In this document: in pieces, positions 1 to 10,085 of the stretch
Position numbering within the stretch: position 1 is the first letter of the stretch
How the letters are laid out: every line of letters starts with the position of its first letter
From: Meriones unguiculatus
Lineage: Eukaryota; Chordata; Mammalia; Rodentia; Muridae
Direction of reading: 5' to 3'
Assembly (NCBI RefSeq): GCF_030254825.1
Contig: NC_083368.1
Coordinates: 9,078,001 to 9,142,000, forward strand
DNA length: 64,000 nucleotides
Translations under genes and position numbers: made by a program
Notes under the pieces: model-generated
Told to the model about the DNA's origin: nothing
The model's input: only the letters and a program-made list of their open reading frames with translations
Databases searched by the model: none

Positions 1-1520
1 TCTATTTTACCTTCTTTGTTTTCCTGTAATTTCATCAGATTCTGTTTCCTGGACCTCGTCTGTTTTCTGTTCAAATAGTATTAGATAAATTGATTATATA
101 ATTTCTACTGTACTTTGCATTGTATTAAGAGGTGGATCCACTTTTAAAAATAGAGAAACGTATCAAAATTTCTCTTAATAAGAAATTTTTTTGATTTACC
201 CCACCATTTGAAGGGAGCTCAAAATTAGAGACAAATTATCAAAATGTGATATAACATTTCTGTATGAAGTGCTGAGTTTTAAGGCTTAATAACTTGCCTG
301 AGAAACTGTTAGTTCATTAGAAGGACAAAAGCTCAGCCACCGGAGAAATGAAGTCCCACTTGGCTGTGGCGTGTCCTTCCCATAGTGATACACAACTGAA
401 GATCCATGCATTTTTTTTCTTTCATAGAAAGTGCAGAATCCTTCTCCAAATCTAGTTATAGTTTCATCCCATTTATATACAAATACAAAAACTAGTCAGG
501 TACATAGGATACAAAGAAAATATTCAAATATTCCTTTGGCTCTTATGTCTTACCAGTAGCTTAGCATAACGTATAGATGGAAACATTTATTCAAAATAGC
601 AAAAATTTGTTTCATACTTTCATGTTGGAATTATAATCTTCTTAAACATCTGGCTTGAGCAGAATTCTTACTTTTGGTAAGGAAAAACAAAAAATATGAA
701 TAATACCAGGGAAGACACAAGTGATTTAAGGTTTTACAGTTAGGTCCAATAACAAGCAGGAAATAGAGGAAGCCCTTTCTGGAAGCTGTGAAACGCACAG
801 GCTAGGTTGCCTGAAGCAATCGAAGCTTTAGTGCTTAGCAGCACCAACAGCAGAGGTCACATTAAAACTAAGATGGATCCAAGAAGCTGACAGAGGTTTT
901 GTTGTCTGCCAAGCCTGGTTGTGGCAATTAGATCATTAAGAGCAAAGTATTCTGCAGCAGTGGCCGTGCAGCAGGTGTCCCTCGATGAGATGAAATAGCA
1001 CTGTGTTTGTGGAAGGCCTCCAGGAAAAAGAAAACCCATACTGCATTGATTGGTCTCTTGATAATAGCTTTAAAGAAAGAAGAGTGTTTGGGAAGCACTT
1101 TAGCTACCATGATGTACATAGAAATAATTTTAAAACATCAAGACTCAGTGCATAGAAGGAATTTAAATCTATGGGAAGTAAACAGAAAATATTATCAATA
1201 TTATCAATTCTTGTTATCAATTAAGAATTCTACTACTATTAACAATTTACCAAAATGAAATGTTATAAATGTACTGAATGATAGCTATTTATGTCTGTCA
1301 TTAATTTCTATGACATTTAAAATTATATTTCTTACATTATGTAAGGAAAGCATAGTGTTGTTATTTTCCTTTTCTCCAAGCTATTTCATACTTTAGAGGC
1401 TCAAGCAAACAAGGCAGTATTTATGTTTTATTGCTACAAAGTGTATATAAAATATAAAAAGTTGACTGTTACTGAATTGTTACCTCTGGGTTTAGAATGA
1501 TGCATTCAGTAATGGCGATA
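1..1520. other. Unassigned, apparently single-copy DNA
   Basis: AT-rich sequence without a repeat that I can name. Two overlapping short open frames lie on the minus strand around 857-1119, but neither matches a protein I recognise and neither has a coding context. Confidence 0.5.
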
Positions 1521-1547
1521 TTCTTTTTTCTTTCTTTCTTTCTTTAA
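1521..1547. repeat. (TTTC)n tract, A-rich tail of a minus-strand L1
   Basis: Pyrimidine TTTC units directly abut the 3' end of the L1 that follows. On the minus strand this reads as a GAAA-rich tail, so it is best seen as the decayed poly(A) tail of that L1. Confidence 0.7.
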
Positions 1548-2700
1548 TCGCTTGACAGCCTGATCCCAGCGCCCTCTCTCCTCTCCTCCAAGTCCACCCT
1601 CATACCCCTTCCACATACCTTCTTGTCAGAGAAGGGGAGACCTCCGAGGGCTACCAACCCACCCTGGCATCTTAAGTCACAGGAGAGCTAAAGGTATCCT
1701 CTCCCATTGAGGCCAGGCAAGGCAGCCCAGCAAGGGGAGAGGGATCTAAAGGTCTGCAACAGAGCCAGAGAAAGCATCTGATCCCTGTGTTAGGAGACCC
1801 ATATCTTGAGCAAACTGCACACTGGCTACATATGAGTAGGCGGTACAGGTCCAGCTCATCCAAGCCCTTTGACTGGTGGGTCAGTTTCTGTAAGACCCCA
1901 TGGACCAGGTTAGTTGACTCTGTAGGGCTTCTTGTGGTGTCCTTGACTCCTCCAGTCTCCTCTATCCTTCCTCTCACTCTTCCACAAGACTCCCGGACCT
2001 CAGCCTATTCTTTGGCTGTGGGTCTCTGCATCTGTTTCCATCAGCTGCTGGATGAAGCCTCTCAGAGGACAGTTATGCCAAGCTCCTGTCTGCAAGGACA
2101 GCAGAGCATCATTAATAGTGACAGGGGTTGTCTCTCTCCGGGGTGGGTTCAAGGTAGGCTAGAAAATAGGTTTGCCATTCCCTCGATTTCTGCTCCATCT
2201 TTATTCGTACACTTCATTCCTACACTTCTTATAGGGAACATATATTTTTTTTTCAATGCAGTTTATTCAGAAACCTTGAACAATCCTCGGACCCTGGGGA
2301 AAGCCAGCCCACAGCTTAAATAGCCTCTGGGTAGTCAACCCAGGCGTGCCATGTGGGCAATGCAGATAGGTCCACATACATGGAAGCAAGCCAGATCCTC
2401 AGCCTTAGCCAAATGTGGAATTGGGAACATATATTTTGGGACAACGGTTTTATGTGTAAGTTGGTGTTTCCCTCCCCCCACTAGCAGTCCCACCTGGCTA
2501 CAAGATGTGGTAACTTCAGGCCCTTAAACCTCTTTGCTAGGGGGTCTCAGCTAGAGTTACCCCCATAGACTCCCAGGAGCCTCTGCTGTCCCAGAGATGA
2601 CCAACCATCACTGATTTATTTTCTCTCTCCCAGTCCTCCCCCACACCTCTACCCCTACCTCCACTCTCTCCACAACTGTTTCCCATCACTGCCATCCTTC
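1548..2700 (-). mobile_element. L1 3' UTR fragment (old, Lx-like), split by an LTR insertion
   Basis: Read on the minus strand this is a non-coding L1 3' region. The same segments recur in order in the element at 53505-54345, for example the stretch around 2040-2110 that matches 54020-54090. It is interrupted at 2234-2437 by a small LTR insertion with duplicated target sequence; the L1 resumes in register on the far side. The 5' limit near 2700 is approximate. No ORF2 sequence is recognisable. Confidence 0.8.
2249..2422 (-). mobile_element. Retroposed ERV LTR fragment (partial U3-R) with poly(A) and 15-bp TSD
   Basis: On the minus strand this is a partial LTR with a TATA-like element, AATAAA (the complement of 2262-2267) and an end at 2254 followed by a short A tail. 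The 15-base sequence GGGAACATATATTTT occurs at both edges (2234-2248 and 2423-2437). The LTR matches 43317-43484 with roughly ten differences over about 167 bases by eye. Ending at the poly(A) site, carrying an A tail and sitting between L1-length duplications show that it is an L1-mobilised copy of an LTR transcript, not a solo LTR made by recombination. It is 5' truncated and inserted in the 3' UTR of an older L1. Confidence 0.8.
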
Positions 2701-3821
2701 CTGAAGCTCACACTTTAAAAAAATATTTTTCTCATAAAAGCCTGTACTTCATGATGAAACACAAGCAAGCAGTGACCTTCTTTACTGTTATCAAAAGGAC
2801 AACCAAGTGGCTTCAGATAATATAAATAAATTGGACAAGGAGAAAGGCCGAGGTTTTCTCTGGTAGGAAGAAAATAAAAAGCCTATGATAAAACCCCGCA
2901 GGTATTTCTTAATAGACATTTAGGTGGAAAAAAAAACAACCTGAGAATTGTAGTTGATCAAAGGTCAAAGGAGGAAACAAGGCTAGACTTTGCTAAAATC
3001 ATCTACGAAAGTTACTAAAGAGTTTAAGAAAACTGTGTCATAAAAGAAACTCATAAAAGAATTAAAGATCATTAGGTTGAAAAGTAAATTATATCAGTAT
3101 TACTTTCGTGTATATAAAGGCAATCATACAGATAAAAAAATAAAATGCAAATATGCTGTTTCGTGTGAAAGGAAAAGAGCAAGTTGTGTGCAAGTCTCCT
3201 TCAGTGTCTGGTGGTACAATCTGAAAAGCAGAAAGACTCAAACTGCCACGTGTTTCTACAGAACATGACGACCTACTTTGCGCTAAGTGCAGTTGCCTGT
3301 GGGCCACCGCTGTGAAAGTCATGTAAACCCAGTGCCGACCACGCCAGCGGGAAGTGACCACTGCAGCTAATGCATGCAGTCACTCACTTCATCCTTCTCT
3401 TACCAGAATGCGGGTGTGTGGAACAAGGCAGTAGGAAAATCCAGTCACAGCAGTCTACTGGAAGAAGCTGGCACTGGCTCAAGAGTCTGGCTAAGTGATG
3501 TGTAGACTCCTTACCCTTAAGGTCAGGATGCCAGGAAAGATAAAACTTCATGAGAGAATGAGAGAAACAGTCCAAAGAAGAAAGAGTCAAACAGTGCTTG
3601 CCTATTTCACTCCAAGTAGGGCTCAGTTACTTCTTAGATTCTAAGAATTTGATCAACTAACATTGTTTAAATAAAGAGAAACAATAATGATAGACTACAT
3701 AAAACAGAAAACTAGTTAATTTGTTTTGTCTAACAATGCTGTATTTATCAGGGTTCTGTAAGGAACTGAATTGATACAATGTATGCTATAGTACTTGATA
3801 TAAACTAAAAAAACAGGAGAC
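2701..3821. other. Unassigned, apparently single-copy DNA
   Basis: I recognise no repeat or gene here. Short open frames on both strands around 3077-3590 overlap one another, share no homology that I can see and have no splice or promoter context. Confidence 0.45.
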
Positions 3822-4205
3822 AATGTTTTCTTTCTTTTTTATTATTTTTTACAATGTATTCTTTGTATATATTGTGATTGTAGCCCCCTCCCTACTCTCC
3901 TCCCAGTCCCAACCGCCCTCTCTCTTCCTGCTTATCACCTTCCCCTAGTATACTGAAAGGCAGTGTTCTTCTCCCATAAGTTCTCCTTCCATGCTATCTG
4001 CCCATAGCTTATCAAGTCTCATCAGGACTGCCTGGATCCTCTGACCCTGTGTCCTGGCAAGGCTGCATCACCAGGGACAAGTGAACAAAGACCAGGCAAT
4101 CGAGTTCATGACAGAGGCATGAACTGCTCCCCTTACTCAGAGACCCACATGGAGACTCAGCTGCCTACTGGCTACATCTGAGCAGGGGGTCTCCATGCAT
4201 GGTCA
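3822..4205 (-). mobile_element. L1 3' end, 5' truncated
   Basis: The left edge is T-rich (the A tail on the minus strand). It is followed in order by the pyrimidine-rich segment, the block resembling CTTATCAAGTCTCATCAGGA, and the block ending in CATGCATGGTC that recur in other minus-strand L1 3' ends of this window (for example 16911-17290). It is more diverged than those copies. Only 3' UTR is present. Confidence 0.75.
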
Positions 4206-4680
4206 TGGAGAAGACAATATGTGTTTTCAAGGCAGCTTTAGTAGGTTGGCTTACACCCTTATAACATGAGTGCTGAGTTATCAGCAGTGCCAATTGCATG
4301 CTAGAGAGACTGAGAACCTGTTAGCTGAGGTTCCATGAAGGTGGAACCTCAGCAGTTCCAGGCTGGTGTTGTAGCTATAAGATCCCTAGATGGTCACTGG
4401 CCTTCAATTCCCCTTGAAAGGCCCAAGGAGCTGGATTCTCATGTTAGCCAAGGAGAGCATCAACAGACAGTGACATACTCATTAGCAAAAAGCAAAGGCA
4501 GAAAGCCAGCAATGGTGCCTTTTCATCAGTCCTTTTCATAACTGGGCAATTGTCAGAAGGTGAGGCCAATTCCAGGAGAGATTCCTTTTGTGTTATTCCT
4601 TTCCTAGAAATGCTGTTGCACACCAACCACCAGCTATTTCTCTTCCTGATTCCAGATTCAGCCACTATGACAATCAATAT
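4206..4680 (-). mobile_element. Possible LTR-type (MaLR-like) rodent repeat
   Basis: The order of short blocks resembles the antisense of a common rodent LTR-like repeat, but divergence is high and neither terminus is visible. This is a family-level guess. It could also be single-copy sequence. Confidence 0.3.
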
Positions 4681-5292
4681 TAACTGTATATTACAGGCAC
4701 CTAGCAGGAGGAAGATTCTGAACTGTAAAGGGATTTAAGCATTGCTGGATTATCAATTAATAATTGCTGTATGTACAATGTGTCGGTTAATCCCAATTAG
4801 GCATCAAAACAGAGAAAAGTTAATTTCTCACTAGCTAGGCCACTCAAGAAGAAACCAGGCACATGTATACTCCTTTAAAACACGGAAATCTTGAGTTTTG
4901 AAATCACTTCAGTTAAATACAAATGTTTGATCTCATCAAGGACACACTTCAAATGTATAAATTTTAGCCTTGGCAATGATATTTTACAGAAGAAATTTGG
5001 AAACATAAACGGCAGAAATAAATCCAATGTTCATGACCATGAAAGCTATTGAATTTTTATGGAAAGTGTTTGATTATCAGGATATGTTTAAACAAGGGAC
5101 GGTGATATGAAGATGTTCAGTCATGTCTGACCCTATATATCACAAGAAATATGGTGGTAATAATCACATGATGGGGCTCTATATTTATATTTTCTTAACT
5201 CTTTCAAAATAGGAATTAGAATAAGCAACATTTTAAATGTGTATATTTTCCAGGATACTGAGATCTCAGTTTTCTCAGTTCTTTAAAGATTA
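4681..5292. other. Unassigned DNA
   Basis: AT-rich sequence. I see no gene or nameable repeat. Confidence 0.45.
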
Positions 5293-5665
5293 TATTTAAT
5301 ACTAAGGATTTGCATTAGTGAGTTTTCCACTACTATAACACAATAACTGAGATAATAAACTTACAAGGAAAAGAAAGTTAATTTGGCTGACAGTGGGGAC
5401 ATTTGATCTTATTGCTTTAAGCAAGAATGGGGCAGGTGATCATGATATGAAGGCATACAGTCCATTAGCTTCCTGTGTGCATGAAAACAGAAGAGAATGG
5501 TGAGAGATATCAGTGTTCTATATCACCTTTGAAGGCATCTGTTCCTCCTATGAAGCCTTACTTTGCATAATCTTTCACCTTATAATATGTTCAATCCAAA
5601 GGGGGGAAGAACTCCTTGATTATTTTTATCTTTGGGGAACATTCTACATCTAAATTATAGCAGAA
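5293..5665 (-). mobile_element. Old MaLR-like LTR fragment
   Basis: The segment opens with a block of the type TTTTCCACTACTATAACACA and closes with a block of the type GGGGAACATTCTACATCTAA. Both are characteristic of antisense MaLR/MST-type LTRs across mammals. The interior is much decayed and no internal retroviral sequence is attached. Confidence 0.5.
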
Positions 5666-5679
5666 TTTTGAAGATATGT

Positions 5680-6603
5680 TCTAGTTAGCTTTCAACTTTG
5701 AGCTTGACACAGCCTAGATGTGTATGAAAGGAAAGCATTGATTGAAGAATTGCCTTGATCAAAATGGCCAACTCTTGGAAAGAGTGCATGGAATCTTATG
5801 AAAGAAGTGGGAAATAGTAAGATCTGGAGAGAACAGGAACTCTACAAGGAGAGCAACAGAACAAGAAAATTTGAACACAGGGGTCTTTCCAGAGACAGTA
5901 CCATGCATGCAACTTAAAACCCCTGCACAGATGTAGCCCACGGCAGTTCAGTGTCCAAGTGGGTTACATAGTAATGGGAACAGGGACTGTCTCTGACATG
6001 AACTAATTGGCCTGCTCTTTGATCACCTCCCCCTGAGGGAGGAGAAGCCTTACCAGGCCACGACAATGCAACCACTCCTGATGAGATCTGATAGACTAAC
6101 ATCAGAAGGAAGGAGAGGAGGACCTCCCCTATCAGTGGACGTGGGGAGGGGCATGCGTGAAGAAGGGAGAGGGAAGGTGGGATTAGGAGGGGAGGAGGGG
6201 CTTATGGGGGAATACAAAGTGAATAAAGTGTAATTAATAAAAGTTAAAAAAATTGGCCTGTGAGCATTTCTGCAGGGGGAGGGGTGGGGGAGGCAGACTG
6301 ACTCTTAATTGATTCCTAATTGATGCTATAGAACTCAGGACACTGTGAATGAAATCATCCCTAGACAGGTGGTCCTTGGCTGTGTAAGATAACTGCTAAC
6401 TAAGCATAATCCTGAGAGGGAGGGAACCAGAAAACAAGCCAGCAAACATCACTCTACAATGGTTCCTGTTTCAATTCCTGCCTTAACTTACCTCAATAAA
6501 GGACTGCAACATGGAAGTGTAAGATGAATTAGACCATTTAATCCCTTAAATTGTTTTTTGGTTATAGTATTTTATCACAGCAGCAGAGACCAAACTAGAA
6601 TAG
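5680..6603 (+). mobile_element. Rodent LTR-type repeat interrupted by an L1
   Basis: The two halves, 5680-5765 and 6253-6603, read continuously once the L1 at 5766-6252 is set aside. The right half contains a polyadenylation-like AATAAA (6495-6500) and ends in a TATTTTATCACAGCAGCAGA-type terminus, which is typical of a very common rodent LTR class. I assign it to MaLR/ERVL-type LTRs by resemblance only. Confidence 0.55.
5766..6252 (+). mobile_element. L1 3' UTR, 5' truncated, nested
   Basis: Plus-strand L1 3' end. It begins near the block AGAGTGCATGGAATCTTATG, passes through the purine-rich GGGAGGGG segment and ends with AATAAAGTGTAATTAATAAA and a short A tail. It is inserted in the LTR-type repeat around it. 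A short imperfect repeat, AAAATGGCC (5761-5769) against AAAATTGGCC at the right edge, may be the target duplication. Confidence 0.85.
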
Positions 6604-7156
6604 GATTTAAAAATAAGTATATTTCTGTTCCCATTGACGTAGTTAAATGAGTGAGATCAAAGATTTTTAAAAATAAAGCTTGCTTACCTTATGATACTAA
6701 GATTTGTGATTTGTGGCTCTCTCTTTTTCTTTGGTACTTTGTATGGGATGTATACAGAGCAGCACCTTAGCTGTTAGATTATTCTCTAATCAGGCAGATT
6801 TTGGTGGATTGGTGCTGTGCCAGTGTGTGTGTGCATGCGGGAGTGTCTGTATATGTATGTATATATATACAAAATATTGTTATCTATGATATTATTCTAG
6901 CTTGAAACATACTTATTCGATATATAAATGAATGCTCGCTTTAGAATTAAGTTGCCATTCTGAATGCAAAGTTTGACTAGCATTCTGATCAAGTATAAAT
7001 CCAAAATTTATTACCAAATCAACTTTCCTTCGGTTTCCTTTATATTCTAAATTAGTTCTTTTAAAGTTTCCATAAATCTCTATAAAAGATACGGATGCAG
7101 TTTATCATATATCAAATTGTAAAAAATGTAAACATTTATATTTTTAAAAACAAAAG
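6604..7156. other. Unassigned DNA with a TG/TA low-complexity run
   Basis: AT-rich sequence. A mixed TG/TATG/TA tract lies around 6818-6872. Nothing else is recognisable. Confidence 0.5.
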
Positions 7157-7519
7157 ATAACCTAAGACCCCTGCACAGATGTTGCCCATGGCAGTTCAGT
7201 ATCCAAGTGGGTTCCATTGTAATAGGAACAAGGACTGTCTCTGACATGAACTGATTGGCCTGCTCTTTAATTACCTCCCCGAGGGGGAAGCAGCATTACC
7301 AGGGCACAGAAGAAGACACTGCAGCCACTCCTGATGAGACCTAATTGACTAGGGTCAGAAGGAAGGAAAAGAAGACCTCCCCTATCAGTGGACTTGGGGA
7401 GGGGCATGCATGCAGAGGGTGGAGGAAGGGAGGGATTGGGATGGGAGGAAGGAGGCAACCTTAAGGGGGATACAAAGTGAATAAAGTATAATTAATAAAG
7501 AATTAAAAAAATAACCCAA
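7157..7519 (+). mobile_element. L1 3' end, 5' truncated, possible 9-bp TSD
   Basis: The 3' UTR runs from ACCCCTGCACAGATG through the purine-rich tract to AATAAAGTATAATTAATAAA and an A tail. ATAACCTAA at 7157-7165 and ATAACCCAA at 7511-7519 differ by one base and flank the element, which fits a short target-site duplication. Confidence 0.85.
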
Positions 7520-7599
7520 AAAGAAAATTTTTAAATAGCACAAAAAAGATTCTATAGATACTTTTATTAGGAGTTAAAGAGTGGCAGTCTTACAGAGTC

Positions 7600-7976
7600 A
7601 ACTATCCTGGGCCCATGGAGCTCACAGAGACTGAACCACCGAGCAAAGAGCATGTGTGACCTGGGCCTAGAGACCCTCATATTTTTAGCAGATATACAGC
7701 ATGGTCAATATCTGGGTCCCCTAAAAACGGAAGTAAGGGCTGTCTTTGTTGCCAACCACTGGATCCCTTTCCTCTACCTAGGTGGGCTGCCTTGTCAGGC
7801 CCCAGTGGGATATGATGCTCTTAGTCCTGTTGTGACTTGAGGTGTCAAGGAGGTTTGGTACTCCTTGGCAGCCTCCCCTTCTCTGAGAAGGAGAAGTGGG
7901 AAAGGGAGGAGGGGGCATGAGGGTGAGACTGGGAGGGTGGGGGATCAGTCTGCAAAGCAATAAAAAAAAAATTAAG
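7600..7976 (+). mobile_element. L1 3' end of an older subfamily
   Basis: This 3' UTR is of a different type from the younger copies. It contains the block GGGCTGCCTTGTCAGGCCCC (7784-7803), a stretch TTAGTCCTGTTGTGACTTGA, a GGGAGGAGGGGG purine run and an A-rich end at 7959-7976. The 3' part at 59128-59349 is the same subfamily. The left limit is uncertain and could extend to about 7560. Confidence 0.75.
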
Positions 7977-8279
7977 TCAAAACCTTTGCATAGCATTGCC
8001 TTAAAGTAATGCAGGTAAATCTAACTGAGAAATAAGAAAAGAATACAGAATCCACTCATATTCTCCTTCAATTTCTGACTACTTTATATCGTGGCCCCTG
8101 TTAACTGTGAAGGATGAGACCATGACTCTAATCTTCCGTATTCTAGTGGTTAGTTATGAACATGAGTTTCTGTCTCAGAGATCCTCCTGCTGACCGCACC
8201 TGGAGACCAGCTGAATGCTTTCTGCCTCACTTTTTGTAGGGTAACAATGTTAAAGGTTGGCTTTCTAAACCCTCTCCTC

Positions 8280-8635
8280 TCAGTACTATACAGCCTTCTG
8301 GTTGGCATGTGAAATATCTCCACAGGCTCATCTGTCTGACATTGGTTCTCAGAGAGGTATTGTTAAGTGAGGCTGTGAAACCTTTAGGAGGTAGAGCCTG
8401 GCTGGATAAAATATGTGCTGGGGATGGCCCTTGAAGGATATAGCCCAGATTTACATCCTGACACAATGATTCTATGACTCCTGTTTCATTCAGAAAAAAA
8501 CAAAAAGCCCCACACTCCTGTCATCTTGCTTTCCCCACCAACATGGACTACACCCTAAACTATAAACCAAAAGAGATTATTCTTTAGAGTTGCTTCTTGT
8601 CTGGTATTTGGTCATACTGATGAGAAAAGCAGCGT
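8280..8635 (+). mobile_element. MaLR LTR (MT/MLT1-like)
   Basis: The element contains the characteristic blocks GTGAAACCTTTAGGAGGTAG and GCCTGGCTGG. Near its 3' end it has a decayed polyadenylation region and a TATTTGGTCATACTGATGAG terminus, the usual shape of MaLR LTR 3' ends. The 350 bases downstream (8636-8982) might be degraded internal sequence, but I cannot show it. A 155-codon minus-strand frame across the LTR and its flank is antisense and not a gene. Confidence 0.65.
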
Positions 8636-8982
8636 CAGGGGGATTGCAGAAAGTGCACTGGGGTGATCTTACCTCGTCTGGCTGAAGGATTTGAGAAGGT
8701 GGTATGGGCTCAAGAGCTAGGGAGGCTGCCAGCACTGCTCTGTGGTCTGAGGCAGTCTTTCCCAACAGTAAGGAATGAATCTGCAGTGGGTGCACCCTTT
8801 GTCCTATTTCACTATCACACAGAAGATTCTGAAAGATCCTGGAACTATGTGGTGGTCTGTATACAAGGGAGTGGAGATGTCCTGTAAATATTCTAGGTTT
8901 TGTGATACTTACATTTTCATTTGTTTTTGTGGTTCTTTGCAACGGTAATGAATTTTTAGTTCCCAATCTAAAAATAGAACCC

Positions 8983-9078
8983 AAATGGTAATAAAACAAC
9001 AAACAATAAAAAGAAAGGAACAAACAAACACAAAGCACAAGCAAAACAACAACAAAAAATAATCAAACAAAAAACTAA
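8983..9078. repeat. A-rich low-complexity tract
   Basis: AAACAA/AAAG-type A-rich sequence on the plus strand, with interruptions. It may be the remains of an old poly(A) tail, but no retroposon body is recognisable to its left. Confidence 0.6.
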
Positions 9079-9929
9079 GGCAGAGAGCCACACAGAACTC
9101 TGTCAACCTTGATTTTATCTATCCTGTTCTAGCTTCTTCCACAAAAACTTTTGGGTGGAAAAAAAAAAACTACATTGAAAATTTTAAGATAAATAATAGA
9201 GAATTATCAAATAAATGACATAGTAGAATAAAGTCAATACTTAATAAAGAAAAATCAGAAACAAAATATTAACAGTATGCTAAAGTCATATGTCATATTT
9301 ACTACCCTGAAGTTTCTCCTCACCTTCCAAAAATGTTTCATCAGCTAATCAGGCTTTCTGGCCAGCACAGCCTCTCGGCCTCTGCTGTGTGGCAACGTGC
9401 TCAGCAGGCTTTCCTCCCCTCTGTGGCTCTAAGCTGACTCACAAAACAAATATAAATGCCCTGAAAAGAGTATCCTTAAACTTCCATATGCATTTATTCC
9501 CCAAGGTGAGTTAAAGATTAACTCAAGTCTTGTTGGCAAAAACAGAAATTATTCATCACCTACCATCCTGAGAAAATCGCTATTAGTATTTAGTGTTTCT
9601 TCCCCTTTATTTTCCAACTTGATATAGGATAACGCTATAGGTTTATTTAAAGTTCTTAAAAGTATATTTTATGTTTTTTATCTATTTATTTCCCTATGTT
9701 CTTGAAGTGGTACCAATAGAAATCCCTGGCAGGAATGTGGCTCGTTGGTAAACCCAGGGCCAGAAGGCTAGGCTCTGGCTCCAAAGACTGGAGAAAATTA
9801 AATAAATGACTTAACACATAAAAATGGGAAAAGGAATAAATTTTTTCCAACACTTCCCAAAACTGAGGGGGAAATATAAACTATATCTACCTTCCCACAA
9901 CAGCATAAAAACTTGTGGAAAGTGGAAGG
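9079..9929. other. Unassigned DNA with a possible ID-like SINE remnant
   Basis: Mostly unassigned. The interval 9733-9790 resembles a degraded ID-type (tRNA-Ala-derived) SINE: it has an ATGTGGCTCGTTGGTA-like box A region and a CTAGGCTCTGGCTCCAAAGA-like stretch. Support for that SINE is weak. Confidence 0.35.
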
Positions 9930-10085
9930 AGGGAGCTGGTGGCTCAGTGGGTAAAGGCATTTAATGATGGCCTAAGTGTGTTCCTGGGACTTGCTTGGTA
10001 AGAGGAGAGAACCAGCTCTAATTCACTTCTGATCTCAGGGCATGGTACATGCAAATGACATAAATAAACATAGAAAAATAAACCT
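9930..10085 (+). mobile_element. B3/B2-type SINE
   Basis: The tRNA-derived head reads GGAGCTGGTGGCTCAGTGGG followed by TAAAGGCATTT, the hallmark of the B3 branch of the B2 family. The middle keeps the GAGAGAACCAGCTC block and the element ends in an AATAAA-rich A tail. It would have been transcribed by RNA polymerase III from internal A and B boxes. Confidence 0.8.

Noticed and set aside
857..1258. Overlapping 60-83 codon frames on both strands as a small gene or pseudogene
   Set aside because: I found no family resemblance and no poly(A) or duplication that would mark a retrocopy.
1787..2323. 178-codon plus-strand open frame
   Set aside because: It is antisense to an L1 3' UTR and runs into the inserted LTR fragment. 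The composition and phase follow the repeat.
8577..9044. 155-codon minus-strand open frame
   Set aside because: It runs antisense through a MaLR LTR and an A-rich tract, with no recognisable domain.
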